64,000 nucleotides of DNA from Flavobacterium sp. (GCF_027483985.1 NZ_JAIXTJ010000021.1:29447-93446), one strand, 5' to 3'; numbered from the stretch's first letter, positions 52,207 through 61,284 are shown. Made by a program: numbers and translations. Notes: generated from the letters alone by a model not told the origin.

Positions 52207-52214
52207 CAAATTTA
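52207..52214 (-). promoter_or_regulatory. -7 box of lpd promoter
   Basis: TAAATTTG, exact consensus; predicted start near 52200, giving a leader of about 180 bases. Confidence 0.45.
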
Positions 52215-52276
52215 ATAAAAAACTTTAGAAGTTTAAATAGGATTGCAATAGTTTAGAACATTAAAAGTAAAAAATA

Positions 52277-52804
52277 TTAGGTGTTTAGTGTAGGTTCTTC
52301 TAATGATGCAATTAAATCTTCGATTTCTTTTTTTTGATCAGCATATTTTGCTTGTAATTCTGATCCTTCACCCATTCTTTTGTAGTAACTAAAAGCCTTT
52401 TCGGCAAAGAATTTTTTATGAAAAGTAGATACTTCCAGAAAATTTGGAAATATTTTGTGAAAAAGCATTTCATAATAAGCTTGCCATTCGCGCTCAAGTC
52501 GATCAAGGACATAAGGTTCTCGCGATTTTTGCCTTACATGTACCATTTCGTGGGTCAATAATGTAAGTATTAACGGAATCGGAAATTCAAAAACATTTTC
52601 GGGCATTCTGATAACTTGTTTTTCACCAAAATCACCTTCGGCCGTCAAAAGAATATAGGTTCTATCGGCTTTTTCTCTTAAAGCAAATCCTTTTAAATTT
52701 TCATCCTGAATGTCAAATAGTTTTAAGAGCCAATCGGCTGCTTCTATTGTTTTTCCTTCTTTGTGAAAGATTTCAATTTGTGATTTTATGTTTTCAAATT
52801 TCAT
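52277..52804 (-). CDS. putative zinc metallopeptidase-like protein
   Basis: The 175-residue protein has a HExxH motif, HEMVH (85-89), in TLLTHEMVHVRQ, with a candidate third ligand Glu106 in REWQAYYE. It begins with a cytosolic-looking helix (FENIKSQIEIFHKEGK) and has a hydrophilic Glu/Lys end. There is no signal peptide. Gluzincin-like activity is possible but unproven; the family is not named. It overlaps nothing and precedes DUF2238 by seven bases. Confidence 0.6.
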   Translation of the reverse strand: MKFENIKSQIEIFHKEGKTIEAADWLLKLFDIQDENLKGFALREKADRTYILLTAEGDFGEKQVIRMPENVFEFPIPLILTLLTHEMVHVRQKSREPYVLDRLEREWQAYYEMLFHKIFPNFLEVSTFHKKFFAEKAFSYYKRMGEGSELQAKYADQKKEIEDLIASLEEPTLNT

Positions 52805-52811
52805 TTTATAG

Positions 52812-53450
52812 TTATTTTGAAATCATTTTTTTAATTATCGATACAATTGTTGTGGCCAAAATTGCTCCTAAAAAAGCTAAGAAAATATCTTTTTGGGCAT
52901 CCCAAACATCACCCTGCGTTCCAAGATAAGCATTGCCTTGGGCTTTGAAAAACACATCGGCAACAGCCCATTCTATCAATTCATAAAATCCGCTGATTGA
53001 TAATGTTATCTCTATTGGCAAGGTCCAAGCTACCCACGATGGAAATTTCAACCATTTCAAAAACATTTCACGCATTGGATAAGCCAATAAAAATCCGAAA
53101 CTAAAATGTACTATTCGGTCATAATGATTTCTTGATAAATCTAAAGCGTCTTTCAACCAATATCCAAAAGGGTTTTCAGCATAAGTATATTTCGAACCAT
53201 AAACGTGAAGACACAAATAGATGCAAATTAGTAGGTAACTTAAATCGCTAAAAATGAATTTTTTGTAAGTAAAAATCATAAAACCTAGAAATAGAAAAAC
53301 CAAGGTGTTTTCTAAAATCCAATTGGCTGTATCGGTATTTCCAATGTAGGAATTGATCCAATTTACTAGAAAAAATCCTATGAAAATTTTTAACCAAGTA
53401 TTGTTTTTTAAAGGAGTTCTTTCGTTAGAAATAGCAATAGTGAAGGCCAT
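52812..53450 (-). CDS. DUF2238 (YjdF-like) membrane protein
   Basis: The 212-residue protein has six membrane segments and the DUF2238 landmark segments VYGSKYTYAENPFGYWLKDALDLSRNHYDRIVHFSFGFLLAYPMRE and SGFYELIEWAVADVFF, and QGDVWDAQKDIFLAFLG. These resemble the YjdF inner-membrane family of unknown role. The gene is adjacent to the HExxH gene and may be co-transcribed. Confidence 0.85.
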   Translation of the reverse strand: MAFTIAISNERTPLKNNTWLKIFIGFFLVNWINSYIGNTDTANWILENTLVFLFLGFMIFTYKKFIFSDLSYLLICIYLCLHVYGSKYTYAENPFGYWLKDALDLSRNHYDRIVHFSFGFLLAYPMREMFLKWLKFPSWVAWTLPIEITLSISGFYELIEWAVADVFFKAQGNAYLGTQGDVWDAQKDIFLAFLGAILATTIVSIIKKMISK

Positions 53451-53496
53451 AGTTTTTATTTAATTTTCATCAAATATAATAAAAACGTAACGGTTT

Positions 53497-55251
53497 TTAA
53501 ATCGCTTCTGAAAATTGTGAATCATACAAGTTTTTGTAATAACCATTTTGTTTGGTTACTAATTCTTGATGTGTGCCCGACTCAACAATTTGTCCTTTGT
53601 CCATTACAATGATTTTATCAGCATTGACGATAGTTGCCAATCGGTGTGCGATTACAATTGATGTTCGACCTTGCGTAATTGTTTCTGTAGCTTTTTGGAT
53701 TAATTCTTCTGAATAAGTATCAATCGAAGAAGTTGCTTCATCTAAAATAAGAATACTCGGATTACTTACATAAGCTCGTAAAAAAGCAATTAACTGGCGT
53801 TGTCCTGAAGATAACATGACGCCACGTTCTTTAACATTGTAATCATAGCCATCGGGAAAACTCATAATGAATTCGTGAATCCCAATTTTTTTAGCGGCTG
53901 TAATTACTTCATCACGAGAAATATCGGAATTATTCAAGGTGATATTGTTGTAAATGGTGTCGGCAAACAAGAAAACATCTTGCAAAACAACTGCAATTTG
54001 TGCACGAAGACTTTCGAGTGTGAAATTATTAATGTTTTGATTGTCAACAGCAATTGTGCCCGAGTCAATTTCATAAAAACGATTTAATAAATTGATAATC
54101 GTTGATTTTCCTGCACCAGTTGAACCAACGATGGCAATAGTTTCGCCTGATTTTACTTCGAGTGAAATGCCTTTTAACACTTCTTCACCTTTTATATAAC
54201 TAAAACGTACCTTCTCGAAGCTGATGTTTCCTTCAAAATTTTTGGCTTCAATCGTTCCTGTTTGTTGCACATCTTCTTCGGTGTCTAAAATGTCAAAAAC
54301 CCTATTGGCAGCAATCATTCCCATTTGCATTTCGTTGAATTTATCTGCAATTTGACGCAACGGATTGAACAACATTCCGATGAACATTGTATAAGAAAAT
54401 AAATCACCAAACGTAGTAAATTTATCGCCATCTAAAATATGAAAACCGCCATAAAGTACCACAAAACCAAGTGTTAACGACGAAATAATATCTGCTATTG
54501 GAAAAAAAATAGAGTTGTATAAAATGGTCTTTATCCAAGCCACATTATGCTTTTGATTGATGTCTTTAAATTTTTGATATTCAATAGCTTCACGATTAAA
54601 GAGTTGCACGATTTTCATTCCAGTAACACGTTCTTGAACGAAAGTATTTAAATTGGCTACTTGATTACGAACTTCCTCAAAAGCTACTTGCATTTTACGT
54701 TGGAAAATACGTGTTATGAAAACCAATACAGGCATTGCTGCTATCACAATCCAAGTTAGTTTCCAATTCATATAAAACATAATGATTAGGCAAGCAAGCA
54801 TTTTTAGTAAATCACTGATAATCATAAACAATCCTTGACTAAAAATTCTTGCTATTTGCTCAATATCTGAAACGGAACGTGTAACTAATTGACCAACTGG
54901 TGCATTATCAAAATATTTCATTCTAAAACTCAACATGTGCTTAAATAGTTTTGTTCGAATGTCTTTGATGATATTTTGTCCTAAAAGATTGGCCCAAAAA
55001 ACAAAGAAAAACTGAAAAATACCTTCTAATAATAATACGACTCCCATTAATGAAACATAGAGCAACAAGCCATTTTGATCTTGTGGTTTTATATAATGGT
55101 CAACAGTTTGTTTTAACAAAAATGGTCGTAAAGAAGCAAAAATGGCTAATAAAACAGCAGCAGCAATCACTCCATAAAAAAGAGTTTTATAGGGTTTGGT
55201 GTATTTTAAAATACGTTTAAATAAACTTATATCGAATGCTTTTGCTTTCAT
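53497..55251 (-). CDS. ABC transporter, fused membrane-ATPase (MsbA-like)
   Basis: The 584-residue half-transporter has six membrane helices (about 20-310) and a C-terminal ATPase: Walker A GSTGAGKS (about 376-383), signature LSSGQRQ and Walker B ILILDEATSSID. The signature has SS instead of the usual SG, a tolerated variant. As a homodimer it would export lipids or drugs; MsbA or multidrug roles are both possible. The gene stands alone; its N-terminal MKAKAFDISLFKRILKYTKPYK is typical. Confidence 0.9.
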   Translation of the reverse strand: MKAKAFDISLFKRILKYTKPYKTLFYGVIAAAVLLAIFASLRPFLLKQTVDHYIKPQDQNGLLLYVSLMGVVLLLEGIFQFFFVFWANLLGQNIIKDIRTKLFKHMLSFRMKYFDNAPVGQLVTRSVSDIEQIARIFSQGLFMIISDLLKMLACLIIMFYMNWKLTWIVIAAMPVLVFITRIFQRKMQVAFEEVRNQVANLNTFVQERVTGMKIVQLFNREAIEYQKFKDINQKHNVAWIKTILYNSIFFPIADIISSLTLGFVVLYGGFHILDGDKFTTFGDLFSYTMFIGMLFNPLRQIADKFNEMQMGMIAANRVFDILDTEEDVQQTGTIEAKNFEGNISFEKVRFSYIKGEEVLKGISLEVKSGETIAIVGSTGAGKSTIINLLNRFYEIDSGTIAVDNQNINNFTLESLRAQIAVVLQDVFLFADTIYNNITLNNSDISRDEVITAAKKIGIHEFIMSFPDGYDYNVKERGVMLSSGQRQLIAFLRAYVSNPSILILDEATSSIDTYSEELIQKATETITQGRTSIVIAHRLATIVNADKIIVMDKGQIVESGTHQELVTKQNGYYKNLYDSQFSEAI

Positions 55252-55295
55252 TTATGCAGAAATTGTTTCAGAATCTTTTCTATTTTTTTCTTTTC

Positions 55296-55330
55296 ACTAA
55301 TCACTAATTACTATTTACTAATCACTAAAT
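55296..55330. repeat. TAGTRAW heptamer array covering the truA end
   Basis: On the minus strand the units TAGTGAT, TAGTAAA, TAGTAAT, TAGTGAT, TAGTG overlap the last codons of truA (LVISK and stop). Related to 35636-35710 and 11627-11656. Confidence 0.65.
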
Positions 55331-56057
55331 AAGGATATTCAACCTTAGTCAAATATAATCCGTGTGCAGGAACTGAAAAGCCTGCTTTTTTTCGGTCTTT
55401 GCTTTCAATTATTTGAATAAAATCTTGTAAAGATACTTTTTCTAGTCCTATATTTACCATTGTTCCAACAATTGCTCGCACCATATTTCGCAAAAATCGA
55501 TCGGCTGAAATGGTAAATACTAATCGATGGTCAACTTTTAGCCAACTTGCTTCAAAAATCTTACAGTTGAATGTATTAACATCGGTATGTACTTTAGAAA
55601 AACACTCAAAATCGATGTAATTGAAAAGTATTTTACAAGCGTCATTCATTTTATCGATATTCAAATCATTGAGATTGTACCAAGAATCATCGCATTCAAA
55701 AGCGTCTTTTTTGGTGTGAATGTGGTATTCATAGGTGCGTTTTGTTGCGTCAAACCTTGCGTGAGCATCATCGTGCACTTTATGAATATTTAAAACAGCA
55801 ATGTCTTTTGGTAAAAAGGAATTGAGTTTGTGTACATAATAAGGAACATCAATTTCTAAATCGTAATCAAAATGCGCAAACATTTGTTTGGCGTGAACAC
55901 CAGAATCGGTTCGACCAGCGCCAACCAATTCAATTGCTGATTTTAGAATTATCGAAATCGCTTTGGTCAAAGTTTCCTGAACAGAGGTTGCGTTTGGCTG
56001 ATATTGCCATCCGTGATAGTTAGTGCCTTTGTATGCGAATTCTACGAAGTATCTCAA
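55311..56057 (-). CDS. truA: tRNA pseudouridine synthase A
   Basis: The 248-residue enzyme makes pseudouridine at tRNA positions 38-40. The catalytic Asp51 is in AGRTDSGVHAKQ, and RFLRNMVRAIVG (about 195-206) is conserved. The start is TTG at 56057, giving the usual MRYFVEFAYKGTNYHGWQ opening; no ATG lies in the right place. The end of the gene is written in heptamer-repeat sequence. Confidence 0.93.
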   Translation of the reverse strand: MRYFVEFAYKGTNYHGWQYQPNATSVQETLTKAISIILKSAIELVGAGRTDSGVHAKQMFAHFDYDLEIDVPYYVHKLNSFLPKDIAVLNIHKVHDDAHARFDATKRTYEYHIHTKKDAFECDDSWYNLNDLNIDKMNDACKILFNYIDFECFSKVHTDVNTFNCKIFEASWLKVDHRLVFTISADRFLRNMVRAIVGTMVNIGLEKVSLQDFIQIIESKDRKKAGFSVPAHGLYLTKVEYPYLVISK

Positions 56058-56061
56058 AATT

Positions 56062-56122
56062 TAGTATTCAGTATTCAGTGTTCAGTGTTCAGTGTTCAGT
56101 GTTCAGTGTTCAGTGTTCAGTT
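56062..56122. repeat. heptamer array TTCAGTG
   Basis: About eight tandem copies of TTCAGTG, begun by TATTCAG variants, lie directly upstream of truA. A decayed relative occurs at 56862-56935. Confidence 0.85.
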
Positions 56123-56354
56123 TTAAACACTTTGGCAAATTTACAAAGATTTTAATTGATAAAATGTCTAAAGTTTTGCTAAATAATTAACTTTGCTGCG
56201 TACAGAATTTTGACGAATAAATAAAACTAAGTTTTATAATTCGTGAAATTATATGGAAAATGAATTCGTGCAAATTGGTGCAATTCGAGTCAAAAAACAA
56301 CTTTGTGAATTAGCATCTTTGTGGCAAATACTTACTGAAACAAGTTCAGCATAA
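56123..56354. other. gap between truA and the phosphodiesterase gene
   Basis: No gene is visible. Words like AATTCGTGAAATT and TTCGTGCAAATT appear near 56237-56290, similar to a repeated stretch at 60127-60180. TAGCATCTTTGTGG (56311-56324) may hold a weak promoter. Confidence 0.3.
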
Positions 56355-56849
56355 ATGAAAAAAATCCTTTTACTTTCGGATACTCATAGTCATATTGATG
56401 ATACTATTTTGAAATATGTAAACTTAGCAGATGAAGTTTGGCACGCCGGCGACATTGGTGATTTGCTTGTGACGGATACTATAAAAAAGCTAAAACCACT
56501 TAGAGCGGTTTACGGAAATATTGACGACGACAAAGCGCGAATGGAATTCCCTTTGAACAATAGATTTATGTGTGAAGGTGTTGATGTTTGGATTACACAT
56601 ATTGGAGGTTATCCCGGAAAATACAATCAAGCGGTTCGTGAGGAATTAAAATTGAATCCACCAAAATTATTCATCTGCGGACATTCTCATATATTAAAGG
56701 TGCAATTTGACAAAAGTTTGAATTTACTTCATATGAATCCAGGTGCTTGTGGTATTTCAGGTTTTCATCAAGTGCGAACAATGTTGCGATTTGAAATCGA
56801 TGGAGATAAAATTCAGAGTTTGGAGATTATAGAAATAGGGAAGAGGTAG
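56355..56849 (+). CDS. YfcE/MJ0936-type phosphodiesterase
   Basis: The 164-residue metallophosphoesterase has SDTHSH (8-13), HAGDIGD (about 31-37), YGNIDD and the C-terminal CGHSHI (about 113-118), which together bind two metals. It cleaves phosphodiesters of unknown natural substrate. The length is that of the short bacterial family. It is followed by decaying heptamer repeat sequence. Confidence 0.93.
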   Translation: MKKILLLSDTHSHIDDTILKYVNLADEVWHAGDIGDLLVTDTIKKLKPLRAVYGNIDDDKARMEFPLNNRFMCEGVDVWITHIGGYPGKYNQAVREELKLNPPKLFICGHSHILKVQFDKSLNLLHMNPGACGISGFHQVRTMLRFEIDGDKIQSLEIIEIGKR

Positions 56850-57185
56850 TTTTTAGTGCTCAATGCTCAATGTTCAGTATTCAGTGTTCAGTATTCAGTT
56901 GTCGGTTATCGGTTTTTAGTTTACAGTGTTTAATGTTTAGTTTAGTGAAAATTGCTGCAATAGCCCAGATTGTAATGGAAAGCTTTTTCTAAAAATAATG
57001 TAGTTTTTCTTATTTTTAAAAAGCGACCAACGGAAGCTCTTTTAAAAATTTTAGAAAAACAGATTATTTTAGAAAAACTTGGAATGGAAAGCTGGATTGG
57101 CTTCTACCAAAAAAAGATCTATGTTTCTTTCAGGACTTTCTTCGCACAAATAAACTTAGTATCGTATCTAATAAAAAAAAAAATA
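56850..57185. repeat. repeat-rich gap with bipartite dispersed repeat, copy 1
   Basis: First a decayed TTCAGTG region (56862-56935), then the left word TAGCCCAGATTGTAATGGAA (56961-56980), a region of AT-rich inverted words (56984-57070) and the right block CTTGGAATGGAAAGCTGGAT (57078-57097) continuing to TGGCTTC, then a second block at 57137-57161 with TTTCTTCGCAC. Copy 2 follows the small gene at 57433-57572. Confidence 0.75.
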
Positions 57186-57193
57186 TATATTTG
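57186..57193 (+). promoter_or_regulatory. -7 box of the 68-residue gene
   Basis: TATATTTG, exact consensus, 16 bases before the ATG at 57210. Confidence 0.5.
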
Positions 57194-57209
57194 ATAAATT
57201 TAAATCACA

Positions 57210-57416
57210 ATGGAAAATATGGAAAGTAAATCAAAAAAGAATATTTCAATTTTTATGATAATTGGAGGTTTATTGGTTTTAGGGAATTACTCACTAAAAT
57301 TGATTAATGAAGAAAAACATTCAAATAACAATTCAATTCTTGTTGGTTGTGCCTCAGTAATTATTGCCATTGGTGTTTTTTCTTTGATAAAAACTACTAA
57401 TAAAAGCAAAATATAG
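57210..57416 (+). CDS. 68-residue membrane protein between repeats
   Basis: The protein has two membrane segments (about 11-29, NISIFMIIGGLLVLGNYSL, and 43-61, SILVGCASVIIAIGVFSLI) and a basic C-terminus. It has a promoter of its own and is bounded by two copies of a dispersed repeat, an arrangement like a gene cassette. No family recognised. Confidence 0.6.
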   Translation: MENMESKSKKNISIFMIIGGLLVLGNYSLKLINEEKHSNNNSILVGCASVIIAIGVFSLIKTTNKSKI

Positions 57417-57432
57417 TTTTTAATTTTTGTAG

Positions 57433-57572
57433 CACTAGCCCAGTTTATTTTGATAAAACTTGGAATGGAAAGCTAGATTGGCTTCAAAAAAAGAATCTGA
57501 AACAATTTCAGATTAAACCAAAAAAATCCCAAACTTTCGTTCGGGATTTTCTTCGCACTAATAAACTAAGTT
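57433..57572. repeat. bipartite dispersed repeat, copy 2
   Basis: The word TAGCCCAG is followed by the 27-base block (57459-57485), identical to copy 1 except for one base. Next come a stem AATCTGAAA/TTTCAGATT (57494-57514), a terminator stem, and the second block (57548-57572, TTTCTTCGCACTAATAAACT). Confidence 0.8.
57518..57553 (-). terminator. terminator after the DUF4293 gene, inside repeat copy 2
   Basis: AAATCCC (57524-57530) / GGGATTT (57543-57549) with extra AAC/GTT pairing; T-run on the minus strand. Confidence 0.65.
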
Positions 57573-57579
57573 TATAGGT

Positions 57580-57993
57580 TTATCTCAATCGGTCAACAGA
57601 TTTTACGAGATCTTCATCCTTCTTGATAGCTTTGTTGGCCAAAACTAACATTACGATAGAAATGATAGGAAGAAACATCCCAATACCTTTCTCAGAAACT
57701 ACAGGAGTTTCTCCAGATAAATTTAGTGAACGATAAACAAATAATCCTAATAAAATTAAATTTAATATCATATTCAATCTGTTGAAAACAAATTGTTGTT
57801 GTCTTTTCTTAAACGATATTATACTCAATACTGTCAAGGCAGTACTTAACCCAAACAAAACTTGATAAAGCATGTTGCTCATAAAGTAGAATTCTTTGCC
57901 ACCTTCTAATGCCCATAACGGAAAAACAAAAGGTAGTATTCCAACAATAATGAATACAACAGCTAAATATACAGTTTGAATTCTTTGTAACAT
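57580..57993 (-). CDS. DUF4293 membrane protein
   Basis: The 137-residue protein has four membrane segments and begins MLQRIQTVYLAVVFIIVGILPFVFPLW, the DUF4293 signature. Function is unknown; it is a Bacteroidota-specific family. In many Bacteroidota it lies next to rho, as it does here, divergently. Its transcript ends in a terminator in the adjacent repeat. Confidence 0.9.
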   Translation of the reverse strand: MLQRIQTVYLAVVFIIVGILPFVFPLWALEGGKEFYFMSNMLYQVLFGLSTALTVLSIISFKKRQQQFVFNRLNMILNLILLGLFVYRSLNLSGETPVVSEKGIGMFLPIISIVMLVLANKAIKKDEDLVKSVDRLR

Positions 57994-58042
57994 TTTTACT
58001 TATTTATAACGCAAAAATATATTTTCTTTTTTTAAAAAACTA

Positions 58043-58072
58043 TTGCTTGAACGAAATTTATTCGTATTATTG
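58043..58072 (+). promoter_or_regulatory. promoter of rho
   Basis: TTG (58043-58045), 19-base spacer, TATTATTG (58065-58072; seven of eight to TAnnTTTG). The leader would be about 100 bases, room for the autoregulation known for rho. Confidence 0.45.
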
Positions 58073-58176
58073 CATAACTAATCCGTAAGTACTTCAAAAA
58101 CACGGATGTTCTATTAAAAAAATCACTACACATTTAGTATTGTTTTCAATCCATTAAAATATTTATATAAACATTT

Positions 58177-59931
58177 ATGTTTGATAGTTCTGCACTAAAA
58201 GGAATGAAGTTAACTGAACTTCAAGAAATTGCCAAATTGGCTAAAACCATAAAATTTGCTGGCGTTAAAAAAGACGCTTTGATTGAACAAATTCTTCAAC
58301 ACCAAGCGGCAACCGCAACAACTGATACAAAAGTAGAAAAAGCTCCTAAAGACGAAAAAACTAAAAGAGCCAGAATTACTACTGAGGCAAAACCTAAAAT
58401 AGAGAAAGATACAACCAATTTATTTTCTGAAGCACCAGTTGAAAAGGCGCCAGTTGAAAGGGTAGAAGTTGCTGATGCAGCGGAAGAAGTAGCAAGCAAA
58501 CCCCAGAAATTCCAGAAGAAACCCAAGTTTATTAAACCTGCAAAAGTAACTTCAGAAGAACAACCTTCTGCAGAGGAAACACCACAAGAAGAAGTTGTTA
58601 CATCAGAAACTTCATCAGAAACTGCGGTAAAGCCTAAAAATCCGATTCAAAATCCGAATCAAAAGCATAAAAACCAAAATCCGAATCAAAACCAAAATCC
58701 GATTCAAAATCCGAATCCAAACCAAAATGGAAATGGTAACGGTAATCCAAACCAAAACCCAAATCAAAAACATAAAAATCAAAAATCTAATAATTTTCGA
58801 GATGCCGACTATGAATTTGACGGAATCATTGAAAGCGAAGGTGTTTTAGAAATGATGCCCGATGGTTACGGATTTTTGCGTTCGTCAGATTATAATTACT
58901 TGGCTTCTCCAGATGATATTTATCTTTCAACATCGCAAATTCGTTTATTCGGATTAAAAACTGGAGATACAGTAAAAGGAGTAGTGCGTCCGCCAAAAGA
59001 AGGTGAGAAGTTTTTTCCGTTAGTTAGAGTTTTAAAAATAAATGGTCACGATCCGCAAGTGGTTAGAGATAGAGTTTCTTTTGATCATTTAACACCAATA
59101 TTTCCACAAGAAAAATTTAATATCGCAGGAAGACAAGCTAGTACGTCAACAAGAATTATCGATTTATTTTCACCAATAGGTAAAGGACAACGCGGAATGA
59201 TTGTGGCGCAACCAAAAACTGGTAAAACAATGTTATTAAAAGACATTGCCAACGCCATTGCTGCCAATCATCCAGAAGTTTATTTAATTGTTTTACTGAT
59301 AGACGAACGTCCAGAAGAGGTAACCGACATGCAACGTAGCGTTCGTGGAGAAGTTATTGCATCTACTTTCGACCGTGAACCAATGGAACACGTGAAAATC
59401 GCTAATATTGTTCTTGAAAAATCTAAACGATTGGTAGAATGTGGTCACGATGTGGTAATCCTTTTAGATTCAATTACACGTTTGGCAAGAGCTTATAACA
59501 CAGTTCAACCAGCCTCAGGAAAAGTGCTTTCTGGAGGAGTTGATGCTAATGCGTTGCAAAAACCAAAACGTTTCTTTGGAGCAGCACGTAATGTAGAAAA
59601 CGGTGGATCGTTAAGTATCATCGCCACAGCATTAACAGAAACCGGTTCAAAAATGGACGAAGTAATCTTCGAAGAATTCAAAGGAACAGGTAATATGGAA
59701 TTACAATTAGATAGAAAAATTGCTAATCGTAGAATTTTCCCAGCTATTGATTTAACGTCTTCAAGTACACGCCGCGACGATTTATTATTAGATGAAAACA
59801 CACTAAAACGTATGTGGATTCTGCGTAAATTCCTAGCCGATATGAACCCAGTAGAAGCAATGGATACCATAAACGATAAAATCAAGAAAACTAGAAATAA
59901 CGAAGAGTTTTTGATTTCTATGAATGATTAG
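58177..59931 (+). CDS. rho: transcription termination factor Rho with low-complexity insert
   Basis: The 584-residue Rho has an N-terminal Rho_N helix bundle (about 5-45), an Ala/Pro/Glu-rich and then Asn/Gln/Pro-rich insert (about 50-208, with repeated NQNP words), the cold-shock RNA-binding domain (about 215-290, DGYGFLRSS) and the ATPase: P-loop GK350T in PKTGKTML and [11 protein letters not shown]. It ends transcripts in RNA-dependent, ATP-driven fashion. The insert is about 150 residues longer than in E. coli Rho. Confidence 0.96.
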   Translation: MFDSSALKGMKLTELQEIAKLAKTIKFAGVKKDALIEQILQHQAATATTDTKVEKAPKDEKTKRARITTEAKPKIEKDTTNLFSEAPVEKAPVERVEVADAAEEVASKPQKFQKKPKFIKPAKVTSEEQPSAEETPQEEVVTSETSSETAVKPKNPIQNPNQKHKNQNPNQNQNPIQNPNPNQNGNGNGNPNQNPNQKHKNQKSNNFRDADYEFDGIIESEGVLEMMPDGYGFLRSSDYNYLASPDDIYLSTSQIRLFGLKTGDTVKGVVRPPKEGEKFFPLVRVLKINGHDPQVVRDRVSFDHLTPIFPQEKFNIAGRQASTSTRIIDLFSPIGKGQRGMIVAQPKTGKTMLLKDIANAIAANHPEVYLIVLLIDERPEEVTDMQRSVRGEVIASTFDREPMEHVKIANIVLEKSKRLVECGHDVVILLDSITRLARAYNTVQPASGKVLSGGVDANALQKPKRFFGAARNVENGGSLSIIATALTETGSKMDEVIFEEFKGTGNMELQLDRKIANRRIFPAIDLTSSSTRRDDLLLDENTLKRMWILRKFLADMNPVEAMDTINDKIKKTRNNEEFLISMND

Positions 59932-59985
59932 AAGCGAATGGTTTGGGCATTTATTGTCATCCATTTTCCTGCTATCCATTACAAT

Positions 59986-60022
59986 AAAAAATGCTTTCCA
60001 ACACGGAAAGCATTTTTTATTT
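59986..60022 (+). terminator. terminator after rho
   Basis: AAAATGCTTTCC (59988-59999) / GGAAAGCATTTT (60005-60016), 12 perfect pairs with five-base loop, T-run. Confidence 0.85.
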
Positions 60023-60089
60023 TCATTGCTATCAGGGCTATTAGAGATACTTTAAACACTAAATTTAGTTTTCAAAAGACTTTTTTCCA

Positions 60090-60126
60090 AATAAAAAAGC
60101 CATTCCAGTTAAGGAATGGCATTTTA
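60090..60126 (-). terminator. terminator after trxB
   Basis: GCCATTCC (60099-60106) / GGAATGGC (60113-60120), with A- and T-runs; may work on both strands. Confidence 0.7.
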
Positions 60127-60182
60127 AATTCGTGAAATTTATATTCAAAGAATTCGTGAAAATTCGTGAAATTCGTGTAGAA
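60127..60182. repeat. AATTCGTGAAATT word repeat
   Basis: Three to four copies of AATTCGTGAAA(ATT) in a row, next to the trxB end. Similar words occur at 56237-56290. Confidence 0.6.
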
Positions 60183-60184
60183 AA

Positions 60185-61132
60185 TTACTCCTTAGCAGCC
60201 AAATATCTTTCAGCATCCAAAGCAGCCATACAACCCGTTCCAGCAGCAGTGATAGCTTGTCTGTAAACGTGGTCAGCAGCATCACCGCCAACAAAAACTC
60301 CAGCAACATTAGTCTTAGAAGTTCCAGGAATGTTTACGATATAGCCCGTTTCGTCTAAAGTAAGATAGTCTTTAAAAATATCAGTGTTTGGTTTGTGTCC
60401 AATAGCTACAAAAAATCCAGTTGCCGGAATTTCAATTTCTTCGTTTGTAGTTTTGTTTAAAGCTTTTACGCTAGTAACAACTTGTCCATCACCAAGAACT
60501 TCAACAGTATCGTGGTTCATCAAAATTGTGATATTTTCAGTATTTCTCACACGTTGCTCCATAATTTTAGAAGCTCTAAATTTCTCACTTCTTACCAACA
60601 TCGTAACTTTTTTACACAATTTCGATAAATAGTGCGCTTCTTCACACGCTGAATCTCCAGCGCCAACAATTACAACTTCTTGGTTTCTGTAGAAAAATCC
60701 GTCGCATACCGCACACGCAGAAACGCCACCACCAGTATTTAAGTAGTGTTGTTCAGATGGTAAACCTAAATATTTTGCTGTTGCACCAGTTGAAATAATT
60801 ACTGTTTCGCAGTGAATTTCTTTAGTATCATTAATCCATACTTTATGAATATCACCAGAGAAATCTACTTTGGTAGCCCAACCATCACGAACATCTGTTC
60901 CGAATCTTTTGGCTTGTTCTTCGATACCAACCATCATTTGTGGTCCAGTAATTCCTTCTGGATTTCCAGGCCAATTTTCTACCTCATTTGTGGTTGTTAA
61001 TTGTCCACCAGGTTGTGTTCCTTGATAAAGAACAGGGTTCATATTAGCTCTAGCTGCATAAATTGCCGCTGTATAACCAGCAGGACCAGAACCTATTATA
61101 AGGCATTTTACTTTTTCTATTGTATCAGACAT
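60185..61132 (-). CDS. trxB: thioredoxin reductase
   Basis: The 315-residue flavoenzyme reduces thioredoxin with NADPH. FAD motif GSGPAGYT (14-21), redox pair Cys140/Cys143 in SACAVCDGFF, NADPH motif GAGDSACEEA and C-terminal GVFVGGDAADHVYRQAITAAGTG are all present. It stands alone, with tRNA-Pro divergent behind it. The start ATG gives the usual short N-terminus. Confidence 0.96.
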   Translation of the reverse strand: MSDTIEKVKCLIIGSGPAGYTAAIYAARANMNPVLYQGTQPGGQLTTTNEVENWPGNPEGITGPQMMVGIEEQAKRFGTDVRDGWATKVDFSGDIHKVWINDTKEIHCETVIISTGATAKYLGLPSEQHYLNTGGGVSACAVCDGFFYRNQEVVIVGAGDSACEEAHYLSKLCKKVTMLVRSEKFRASKIMEQRVRNTENITILMNHDTVEVLGDGQVVTSVKALNKTTNEEIEIPATGFFVAIGHKPNTDIFKDYLTLDETGYIVNIPGTSKTNVAGVFVGGDAADHVYRQAITAAGTGCMAALDAERYLAAKE

Positions 61133-61245
61133 AACTTGTTTGTTTTTATGAAATGCAAAGGTAGTTTTTCTTAAAATATTTTACTGCAAAGTAGATGACA
61201 AAAAAACTATTTTGATATAAATTTTAATTATTATTTAAAAAGATT

Positions 61246-61274
61246 TTGAGAAGTAATTTTTAATAGTATCTTTG
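61246..61274 (+). promoter_or_regulatory. promoter of tRNA-Pro
   Basis: TTG (61246-61248), 18-base spacer, TATCTTTG (61267-61274); transcription would start a few bases before the mature tRNA at 61285. Confidence 0.7.
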
Positions 61275-61284
61275 CACTCGCTTT

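Noticed and set aside
59505..59885. Open frame opposite rho
   Set aside because: It is antisense to the conserved ATPase region of rho, and its composition is that of a reverse-frame shadow.
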